Assembly (NCBI GenBank): GCA_027485535.1
Contig: JAIXQV010000013.1
Span: 1 to 15,452 of the forward strand
DNA length: 15,452 bases
Direction of reading: 5' to 3'
Origin: Oxalobacteraceae bacterium
GTDB lineage: Bacteria > Pseudomonadota > Gammaproteobacteria > Burkholderiales > Burkholderiaceae_D
The notes beneath the pieces were generated by a model that worked only from the letters and a program-made list of their open reading frames with translations, was not told the DNA's origin and did not search any database. Each line of letters opens with the position of its first letter. The stretch's first letter is position 1. Below, one piece after another: positions 1-6,376 of the stretch. The position numbers were made by a program, and so were the translations under genes.

Positions 1-452
1 ACTTTGTTGCGCAGTACCTCGGGCAGCAAAGGACGGACTGCCTGACCCAGCTTCATCGCTGTGCCAAATAACTGCTGACGCGGCAGCGCCTCTTTCAGCG
101 CAGTACGAACCAGCTGCTGCGCAAACGGACGTTGCACCTGCTGCTCGACAACCTCGCGTCCGATATCAATCAAACGCCCATAATTCACGCCGGAGGGGCA
201 GGTCGTCTCGCAGTTACGGCAAGTCAGACAGCGATCGAGATGCAGCTGCGTTTTTTCCGTTGCAGGCTTACCTTCGAGGACTTGCTTGATCAGATAGATT
301 CGACCGCGTGGGCCATCAAGCTCATCACCGAGTAATTGATAGGTGGGGCAGGTCGCGGTGCAGAACCCGCAGTGCACGCACTTGCGCAGGATAGCGTCTG
401 CTTCCTGACCTTGTGGCGTGTCTTTGATGAAATCAGCGAGATTGGTTTGCAT
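1..452 (-). CDS. glcF: Glycolate oxidase iron-sulfur subunit GlcF (C-terminus cut off by window start)
   Basis: Iron-sulfur subunit of glycolate oxidase; it is expected to pass electrons from the flavin subunits GlcD/GlcE towards the respiratory chain. The visible 150 residues hold two complete ferredoxin-type [4Fe-4S] motifs: C25-x2-C28-x2-C31-x3-C35-P and C75-x2-C78-x2-C81-x3-C85-P. The start is the ATG at 452-450, only two bases after the glcE stop (455-457). No convincing Shine-Dalgarno sequence precedes it, so translation is probably coupled to glcE. The family is about 400 residues long, so most of the protein, including its CCG-type C-terminal domains, lies outside the window to the left. 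The identification is firm because of the motif spacing and the glcD-glcE-glcF order; only the missing part cannot be judged. Confidence 0.93.
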   Translation of the reverse strand, partial: MQTNLADFIKDTPQGQEADAILRKCVHCGFCTATCPTYQLLGDELDGPRGRIYLIKQVLEGKPATEKTQLHLDRCLTCRNCETTCPSGVNYGRLIDIGREVVEQQVQRPFAQQLVRTALKEALPRQQLFGTAMKLGQAVRPLLPEVLRNK

Positions 453-454
453 CG

Positions 455-1516
455 TCAGAAATCGGTATACATACGGCGCGGATTGAAAATACCGGCCGGG
501 TCGAAAGCCTGTTTTAAGTTGCGATGAATATTCGCCACGGCTGGCGCCAGCGGCTGAAACACACCGACCGATGTATCACCACCTTTGTACAGCGTGGCAT
601 GACCACCAGCAGCAGCGACTACAGAACGAATCGTCGCTGCGTCTGCGCTGGTTTTCAACCAACGCAGCGCACCACCCCATTCGATCATCTGCTCACCCGG
701 CAATGCCAGGGGTGGCGCAACCGTTGGCAGCGACAGTCGCCAGAGGCCCTGCGGCGGCACTGAAAAGAATGTATGCGACTGTTCACGCACACCATCCCAA
801 AATATTTCTGCGTCCGGCAAATCAGCACCACCCATTTTTGCGACAGCAGCATCAACCGCTGCCTGTGCTCCGGACAATCGCACGTAAAGATGGCCGTCTA
901 CCCAGCAAGATGCTGACAACGGTAGCGGTTGCCCGCCCCAGATATTGAGCTGATGCAGCGCGTCTTTCTCGCTCATCGAAAACTGCAAGGAGTGCTGCGC
1001 GAATGGACGCGGCAATACCTTCAGGGATACTTCAAGAATCAAACCCAGCGTACCGAGTGAGCCCGTCAGCAACCTAGATACATCGTAGCCGGCAACGTTC
1101 TTCATCACCTGGCCACCAAAGTGCAATACTTCACCTTTACCATCCATCAGCACGGTGCCGAGCACAAAGTCACGCACCGAACCTACTGCCTGCCGGCGCG
1201 GACCCGATAGACCACTCGCCACAATGCCACCCACGGTCGAAAGGCCGTCAAAGCGGGGCGGCTCGAATGCCAGCATCTGCTTCTTCTCGGCCAAAGCTTT
1301 ACCGATCTCGCGCAAGTTAGTGCCCGCACGTGCGGTGATCACGAGCTCGGTAGGGTCATACGAAATAATGCCGCTGTAGGCAGTGGTATCGAGCAACTCG
1401 CCATTCAGCTCTTGCCCGTACCAGTCCTTAGTACCATTGCCGCGAATACGCAGTGCGGTGCCGCTACGCGTAGCCGATATGATGCGATCCCGAAACTGCT
1501 GCAATACCTGATCCAT
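455..1516 (-). CDS. glcE: Glycolate oxidase FAD-binding subunit GlcE
   Basis: Second flavin-binding subunit of glycolate oxidase, which converts glycolate to glyoxylate. The 353-residue product is close to the E. coli GlcE length of about 350. The PCMH-type FAD-binding fold is recognisable from residues 85-108 (FEPPRFDGLSTVGG, then GLSGPRR) and from GGQVMKNVAGYDVSRL at about 134-149, followed by GSLGTLG at 152-158. A C-terminal FAD-oxidase domain ends with FDPAGIFNPRRMY. The ATG at 1516 lies 23 bases after the glcD stop and has no strong Shine-Dalgarno sequence; it is kept because its position and length fit the family. Gene order glcD-glcE-glcF on one strand with almost no gaps indicates one transcript. 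Confidence 0.94.
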   Translation of the reverse strand: MDQVLQQFRDRIISATRSGTALRIRGNGTKDWYGQELNGELLDTTAYSGIISYDPTELVITARAGTNLREIGKALAEKKQMLAFEPPRFDGLSTVGGIVASGLSGPRRQAVGSVRDFVLGTVLMDGKGEVLHFGGQVMKNVAGYDVSRLLTGSLGTLGLILEVSLKVLPRPFAQHSLQFSMSEKDALHQLNIWGGQPLPLSASCWVDGHLYVRLSGAQAAVDAAVAKMGGADLPDAEIFWDGVREQSHTFFSVPPQGLWRLSLPTVAPPLALPGEQMIEWGGALRWLKTSADAATIRSVVAAAGGHATLYKGGDTSVGVFQPLAPAVANIHRNLKQAFDPAGIFNPRRMYTDF

Positions 1517-1539
1517 GGTGTTTATATTTTTCGACGATC

Positions 1540-3027
1540 TCAGAAGCGGGGCAGGTCGGGAAATTTCAGCGCGCCGCGTTGGACGTGCATTTTTCCGTAC
1601 TCAGCGCAACGCTGCAGCGTGGGGATAGCTTTATCGGGGTTGAGCAGGAACACCGGATCAAATGCGCGCTTGACCGCGAAGAATGCCTCGCGCTCTTCTG
1701 GCGCGAACTGTACGCACATGGAATTGATTTTCTCGATACCAATCCCGTGCTCACCTGTAATAGTGCCGCCGACTTCGACACACAGCTCCAAAATAGCGGC
1801 GCCGAATTTTTCGGCGCGATCAAACTCGCCGGGGGTATTGGCATCGAACAAAATCAAAGGGTGCAAATTACCGTCACCCGCGTGGAATACATTCGCACAG
1901 CGCAGGCCATAGGTTTTTTCCATCTCGGCGATCCCGAGCAGCACTTTCGCTAAGTACTTACGCGGGATAGTGCCATCCATGCAGTAGTAATCTGGTGAGA
2001 TACGTCCGGCAGCGGGAAATGCATTTTTGCGACCCGACCAAAACCTGACGCGCTCTGCCTCGGTATTGGATACCGCAATGGCTGTCGCTCCCGAGGCATT
2101 CATTACCTCAGTCATGCGTGCGATCTCTTCCTCTACTTCCTCCGGCGTACCGTCTGATTCACAGAGCAGAATCGCCTCGGCATTGATGTCATAGCCCGCT
2201 TTGACGAAGGGCTCGACCATACGCGAACTGGTCTTGTCCATCATCTCCAGACCTGCCGGAATAATGCCAGCCGCGATCACGTTGGCGACTGCATTACCGC
2301 CCTTTACCACGTCATCAAACGAGGCCATGATCACGCGCGCTTGCTGAGGCTTAGGAACCAATTTCACCGTGACCTCGGTCACCACACCTAACATACCCTC
2401 AGAGCCGATAAACACCGCGAGCAGATCAAGGCCGGGTGAATCCAAGCCTTCGCTACCAAGCTCAACCACCTCTCCCTCAATCGTGACCATACGCACGCGC
2501 AGCACGTTGTGTACGGTGAGGCCGTACTTCAAGCAGTGCACACCACCTGAGTTCTCAGCGACATTGCCGCCGATCGAGCAGGCAATCTGGGATGAAGGAT
2601 CTGGCGCGTAGTACAAACCATGCGGATTCGCTGCTTCGGAAATCGCTAAATTACGCACGCCGGGTTGTACCACCGCAGTCCGTGAGTAAGGATCCAGCTT
2701 GAGAATGCGATTCAAGCGCGCGGTCGACAACACAACGCCATCTGCAATCGGCGTTGCGCCACCAGACAGCCCAGTGCCAGCGCCGCGCGGGACAATCTGT
2801 ACGTTCAATCGATGGCAAGCGCGCAGCACAGCAATCACTTGTGCTTCGTTCTCGGGTAAGGCAACCACCATGGGTAGCTGCCGATAGGCTGACAAACCGT
2901 CGCACTCGTAGGGACGCGTGTCCTCTTCCTGATACAGGACCGCGTGCTTGGGTAGCGCCGCTTGCAGCGCAGCGACCACCTCGCGCTGACGCGCAAGCGA
3001 GAAGACGGGTTCTATTGGGGCGTTCAT
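1540..3027 (-). CDS. glcD: Glycolate oxidase FAD-linked catalytic subunit GlcD
   Basis: Catalytic flavoprotein subunit of the GlcDEF glycolate oxidase (glycolate to glyoxylate, probably also D-lactate to pyruvate). With the ATG at 3027 the product has 495 residues, against about 499 in E. coli, and near-identical family blocks are visible: YECDGLSAYR (40-49), RGAGTGLSGGA (81-91, FAD pyrophosphate loop), YYAPDPSSQIACSIGGNVAE (139-158), HAGDGNLHPLI (382-392) and TGEHGIG (424-430), with FDP and LLNPDKA near the end. The reading frame stays open upstream to a TTG at 3075 and an ATG at 3069, but those extra residues look unlike the family and have no ribosome site. The chosen ATG also lacks a good Shine-Dalgarno sequence, so the start is probable rather than proven. 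It is the first gene of glcDEF; upstream lies a dyad-rich intergenic region. Confidence 0.95.
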   Translation of the reverse strand: MNAPIEPVFSLARQREVVAALQAALPKHAVLYQEEDTRPYECDGLSAYRQLPMVVALPENEAQVIAVLRACHRLNVQIVPRGAGTGLSGGATPIADGVVLSTARLNRILKLDPYSRTAVVQPGVRNLAISEAANPHGLYYAPDPSSQIACSIGGNVAENSGGVHCLKYGLTVHNVLRVRMVTIEGEVVELGSEGLDSPGLDLLAVFIGSEGMLGVVTEVTVKLVPKPQQARVIMASFDDVVKGGNAVANVIAAGIIPAGLEMMDKTSSRMVEPFVKAGYDINAEAILLCESDGTPEEVEEEIARMTEVMNASGATAIAVSNTEAERVRFWSGRKNAFPAAGRISPDYYCMDGTIPRKYLAKVLLGIAEMEKTYGLRCANVFHAGDGNLHPLILFDANTPGEFDRAEKFGAAILELCVEVGGTITGEHGIGIEKINSMCVQFAPEEREAFFAVKRAFDPVFLLNPDKAIPTLQRCAEYGKMHVQRGALKFPDLPRF

Positions 3028-3194
3028 TTGGGCAGGAAAAAACCAGCAGAGGCAGACTTCGCCTCTCATCAACAAGGAGCGCTAGTCTATCGAATGCGCC
3101 AGCCTAAAAACGCTGATTTGAGCGCTCTAAGGCTGAAAAGGTTTGGTGGGAAGGTTGAAAGTTTTTGTGATGAACGGAATACCAAGCACCTTGA

Positions 3195-3223
3195 TGTGGT
3201 CATCAGTGCGGCTGATGACCACA
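3195..3223. promoter_or_regulatory. 12-bp perfect dyad with LysR-type ATC-N9-GAT core upstream of glcD
   Basis: TGTGGTCATCAG at 3195-3206 and its exact reverse complement CTGATGACCACA at 3212-3223 are separated by five bases. The centre reads ATC-N9-GAT (3202-3216) and contains T-N11-A, the generic LysR-type recognition pattern. It lies 168 bases upstream of the glcD start. There is no T-run on either side, which argues against an intrinsic terminator. The nearest candidate binding protein is the LysR-family regulator at 5464-6351. The dyad is seen directly; the operator role is inference. Confidence 0.45.
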
Positions 3224-3230
3224 AATCGAG

Positions 3231-3276
3231 AGCGCCGACCGTAAAAGTGGCGAGATGAGCAAGTTTCATCGGCGCT
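3231..3276. repeat. 8-bp inverted repeat in the glcD upstream region
   Basis: AGCGCCGA (3231-3238) and TCGGCGCT (3269-3276) form a perfect inverted repeat with a 30-base interval. The interval also holds GATGA (3254-3258) and TCATC (3266-3270), which could pair as an inner stem. This element sits between the 664-residue gene and the 12-bp dyad. No T-run follows in either direction, so I do not call a terminator. It may be a folded RNA element, a binding region or coincidence. The remainder of the 293-base gap 3028-3320 shows no gene and no convincing -35/-10 pair. Confidence 0.35.
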
Positions 3277-3320
3277 GACCCATAAGACTATGCCGGGAAG
3301 CAAAAGTCCTTCTGATCAGA

Positions 3321-5315
3321 TTACGTATCCGCGCTTGATGGTTCCTCTTCCTCGGAGATAGGTGGCCACTCTTCGTCGGAGCTCGATACATAATCAGCTT
3401 TAGTCAGCTTGAATGTATCAGCCGGAAGAGCACGACATACCTCAACCATGGCCGTCGTATTCGCCTCGACATCCTCGGCAAGTAGCCTAGCGTACTGGCT
3501 GATCACGGACGTCGCTAAATAACGTACAGGCGCTTCTAATTCAGAGATTGCCAACTCATCTGCGGCGTCTACGCTACCTTTGGATGAATCGTTCGCGTCG
3601 AAATGCCCGATGTTGACACCAAGTGCTTGAGGCAAGCGGGCGATCAAGAGTCGCGCAACACTCTTTTGTATCCAGCCATGAAATGCAGCTTGGAGCTCGA
3701 CGCCCGTCATGCCCGGTTTAATCAAGTTCAGCGGTACAGCGCTGACCATCACTTCGGCGCATGCAGCCTTTAGGGTGGCTTCAATTTGTGCCACAATTTT
3801 TTGCGGCAGACCCATGCGTTGCCGATAGATCAGATCTAGCGCGGAGGTATTAATCGAAGAGTCTAGGTTGATGCAGGCTAGGGCGCGAGCAAAAAAGCCA
3901 ACGGAATCCCCAAAGTGTTGTTCAATAGCAGTGAGTAAGGCATCGTGGATAATCTTCGCCTGCTCAATCGCCAGCGGATCTTGAAGTAGATCTATTGCGT
4001 CTGGTTGGACAGATTCATTCAGATACGCCAAGTAACCCAGCCGATGCCCGCCATCCACATAATGCTTTGTAGCTAGCGAAATATATTGGCACATTGGCTC
4101 GCCAAGCTTGACGGCGAGTGGTAGCGCCAAACCGTTCTGAAACAACGCGTTGGCAATCTTATGTGGAAGAAAGAATTTAGTATCGTAAGAAAGTCTGTTC
4201 AGGGCTGGACCCTTAACCTCACCGAAAGCGCATGTGAAGACAAAGTCGACTACGCCGACAGGCGAACAATCAGCGGCACGTAACACCTGCGCAAATGGGC
4301 TTTTCGAAAGCTTCGGCCCATATAATACGAGCTGAAATTCCTGCGCTCGCTCATCGCTGACCGAAGGCAGATGCAGACACGCTGGCGGTAAGCCGCCTTT
4401 TACTAGCGCCGCAAACAGCTCTATTGTCACTGAACCTTGGGCATACTTCCATGTATGATGTTCTGCGAGCTCGCTCAAATCGTCACCCAGCCACTCCACC
4501 AGACAACTAACCGCACCATCGTCGCCTTTGTCGGCAGCTCGAAAGAAAATATCTACCAAATTTTCTTTTAAGAATTGCGTCGGCTTGAGATTCCTGACTA
4601 GCGTCTCTACAACATCGAGACTTAGAAATTTTTTTTTCGAGTCCAAAACATGAAGCCAGATGTCGTTCCAGTCTAATTCAACCATAGTGAAGGTTTCTTT
4701 TTTTAGCTGAAATACTGCGTTGAGCTGTTTTGCATCACCCTCCCTGATCGTGTGCGCCATCAGTCGATCAAGCTTTGAATGAACCTCGCGCCAGCCCTCG
4801 ACACCGCTTTGCACTAAACGTCTGAGTAGGATGCAATTTCCAACCTGAATCGTGTGCTGGTACAGATTTGATTGCTCGCCATGCTGAGTAAACAGATCGA
4901 TGAAACGATCAAACAAATCAATATCCTGCAAATGTCTGAATATATCTTTAGGTAACGAGTTATATACAATGTCACCTGCGGCGTCTTCTTCAACCACGCA
5001 GGGCACAAGTCCTTCGTCCAGCATACGATGCACCAATTTGAGGTCGCCCTCCAGAATCGCTTTTTCGACACGAATCCAATCATCGCCCAGCTTCTTCATG
5101 CTTAACGAAAGGGATTGCCTCGCATTGAGCGTCGGCGGTGTGCTATTGGCGATAGTGTCCCCAACGATGGGCTGGGCTAGCGGTGACGTAGCAGGCGCTG
5201 CGGCGCCTATCGTCGGAGCATTAGGCTGCGCTACCGGTTGCTGTGGCGGCGGCGCATCATTGGCGTTTGGATTATTGGGAGCGGGAGCTAAGCCAGCTCC
5301 GAAGTTGACACTCAT
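3321..5315 (-). CDS. Unrecognised 664-residue protein with degenerate ankyrin-like repeats
   Basis: I do not recognise this protein. The start is well supported: AGGAG lies six bases before the ATG at 5315. Residues 1-70 are low-complexity and probably disordered (12 Pro in residues 11-50, rich in Ala, Asn and Gln), with no signal peptide. From about residue 76 the chain looks helical, with recurring units such as AILEGDLKLVHRMLDEG (86-102), TIQVGNCILLRRLVQSG (155-171), TIREGDAKQLNAVFQLKK (189-206) and AADKGDDGAVSCLVEWLG (260-277). The shared Gly falls at 90, 159, 193 and 264, spacings near multiples of 34, which fits degenerate ankyrin-like repeats. The last ~20 residues are acidic (SSSDEEW, then SEEEEPSS). 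The middle is AT-rich: I count 35% GC at 4621-4680 and 42% at 4561-4620, against 60% in a dxs stretch at 9421-9480. The gene interrupts a glycolate/lactate cluster, suggesting acquisition by transfer. An effector-like or host-interaction role is possible but unproven. Confidence 0.8.
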   Translation of the reverse strand: MSVNFGAGLAPAPNNPNANDAPPPQQPVAQPNAPTIGAAAPATSPLAQPIVGDTIANSTPPTLNARQSLSLSMKKLGDDWIRVEKAILEGDLKLVHRMLDEGLVPCVVEEDAAGDIVYNSLPKDIFRHLQDIDLFDRFIDLFTQHGEQSNLYQHTIQVGNCILLRRLVQSGVEGWREVHSKLDRLMAHTIREGDAKQLNAVFQLKKETFTMVELDWNDIWLHVLDSKKKFLSLDVVETLVRNLKPTQFLKENLVDIFFRAADKGDDGAVSCLVEWLGDDLSELAEHHTWKYAQGSVTIELFAALVKGGLPPACLHLPSVSDERAQEFQLVLYGPKLSKSPFAQVLRAADCSPVGVVDFVFTCAFGEVKGPALNRLSYDTKFFLPHKIANALFQNGLALPLAVKLGEPMCQYISLATKHYVDGGHRLGYLAYLNESVQPDAIDLLQDPLAIEQAKIIHDALLTAIEQHFGDSVGFFARALACINLDSSINTSALDLIYRQRMGLPQKIVAQIEATLKAACAEVMVSAVPLNLIKPGMTGVELQAAFHGWIQKSVARLLIARLPQALGVNIGHFDANDSSKGSVDAADELAISELEAPVRYLATSVISQYARLLAEDVEANTTAMVEVCRALPADTFKLTKADYVSSSDEEWPPISEEEEPSSADT

Positions 5316-5447
5316 TGAATTCTCCTGCTTTCAAGGATACGTACGGGATGCACGCATCAACCACCGCTTGAGTAGCAAGAGCCGAGGCAACGTTCGCTGC
5401 AGAGGGCCTAAAGAAAAGAACTAATAGATTACTACGCGCCGTGTCCG

Positions 5448-5459
5448 ATAATCGATTAT
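5448..5459. repeat. 12-bp palindrome ATAATCGATTAT between the ankyrin-like gene and the LysR gene
   Basis: ATAATCGATTAT is a perfect palindrome five bases beyond the end (stop codon) of the LysR-family gene, in the 148-base gap before the 664-residue gene. It marks one edge of the AT-rich inserted-looking gene. A second palindrome, TCTGATCAGA at 3311-3320, abuts the stop codon at the other edge. Function is unknown: it could be a regulator site, a recombination scar or chance. No clear -35/-10 promoter stands out in this gap. Confidence 0.3.
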
Positions 5460-5463
5460 TCAA

Positions 5464-6351
5464 TCACAGGCTGCCGAAGGTGTCCTTCATCCACTGAAGA
5501 AACAACGACACTTCAGGCCTTTCGAGTACCTGTTTTTCATAGACCGCATAGTAGGCATGCGGTGGTGGGCCAGTCTGCACATCAAACACACGCACAAGTT
5601 CGCCAGCCTCAATCAGCTCACGCGCGAAGTGCGCGCGGGCCAGACCAACACCATGACCATGGCGCACCATCTCTTGGAGCAGCCCGAGATCATCCACACG
5701 GATGCCGGTCGTGGGCTCAGGCCAATCCAAACCTGCTGCCTCGAACCATGGCTGCCAAGGCTCGAGTGCGGAGCGAACCAGTGTCGCGTTCTTCAGATCG
5801 GCAGGTTCTTTCAGCTCATCGATCTGCGCAAGATACTTCGGGCTGGCGACAGCAAACGTCGGCTCCGAGAACAGTAACTCACACTGCAAATTCGGATAGC
5901 GGCCGGGACCGAAGCGTACTTCGAGATCGCTCTCAGCCAAAGCCAAGTCATACAAAGGCACTGAGAGAAATATCTCGACAGCAATATCGGGATGCGCTGT
6001 CGTAAATGACTCGAGATTCGGCACCAGTAAGTAGCGCGCGAAGGTGGGTGGTGCCGTAATTTTGAGTCGTGGCTGCACCGAGGCAGCACGGCGCGGCATC
6101 GGGAAGTCGGTCAGCGTACGAAGTGCTTGTCGAACCACATCGAGATAACGACGACCAAATTCCGAGAGACCGACATTACGTCCGTCGCGCACAAACAAGC
6201 GCTCACCGACAAACTCCTCCAGCAAACGAATACGATGCGAGAGTGCTGATGGCGTAATACACAGCTCTTCAGCAGCCAGCGCAAATGAGCCATGGCGAGC
6301 CGCAGCCTCAAAGGCTGATAAGGCATGAACCGGGGGAATACGTGTCGCCAT
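5464..6351 (-). CDS. LysR-family transcriptional regulator, GcvA-like
   Basis: A DNA-binding transcriptional regulator of 295 residues, the usual LysR length. The N-terminal winged helix-turn-helix is clear: ALSAFEAAARHGSFALAAEE (10-29), then the recognition-helix region ITPSALSHRIRLLEE (32-46) and GERLFVRDGR (49-58). The rest (from about residue 92) is the periplasmic-binding-like effector domain, with the GcvA-type features DLEVRFGPG and VRHGHGVGLA. The ATG at 6351 lies 25 bases after the D-lactate dehydrogenase gene stop on the same strand, so the two are probably co-transcribed; no strong Shine-Dalgarno sequence is seen. Target and effector are not readable from sequence. By position, likely targets are the hydroxy-acid dehydrogenase operon and glcDEF; a LysR-type dyad exists before glcD (3195-3223). 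Confidence 0.9.
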   Translation of the reverse strand: MATRIPPVHALSAFEAAARHGSFALAAEELCITPSALSHRIRLLEEFVGERLFVRDGRNVGLSEFGRRYLDVVRQALRTLTDFPMPRRAASVQPRLKITAPPTFARYLLVPNLESFTTAHPDIAVEIFLSVPLYDLALAESDLEVRFGPGRYPNLQCELLFSEPTFAVASPKYLAQIDELKEPADLKNATLVRSALEPWQPWFEAAGLDWPEPTTGIRVDDLGLLQEMVRHGHGVGLARAHFARELIEAGELVRVFDVQTGPPPHAYYAVYEKQVLERPEVSLFLQWMKDTFGSL

Positions 6352-6376
6352 GAGAATGGAGTCTCTTTCAGATGCA

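Noticed and set aside
3028..3075. N-terminal extension of glcD to TTG 3075 or ATG 3069
   Set aside because: The added residues (MLMRGEVCLCWFFPAQ) do not resemble GlcD N-termini, have no ribosome site and would cover the hairpin region; the ATG at 3027 gives family length.
3195..3223. Intrinsic terminator for the ankyrin-like gene
   Set aside because: The stem is long enough, but no T-run follows on either strand.
3087..3269. 60-codon minus-strand frame in the glcD upstream region
   Set aside because: It spans the dyads and an inverted repeat, has no recognisable protein character and no convincing ribosome site; best read as noncoding.
5272..5463. 63-codon minus-strand frame between the LysR gene and the ankyrin-like gene
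   Set aside because: TTG start directly after the LysR stop, overlaps the strongly supported start of the 664-residue gene in another frame, no recognisable features.
5316..5463. HrpB/PIP-box search upstream of the ankyrin-like gene
   Set aside because: An effector-type promoter would carry TTCG repeats spaced about 15-16 bases; no TTCG occurs in this gap on the coding strand.
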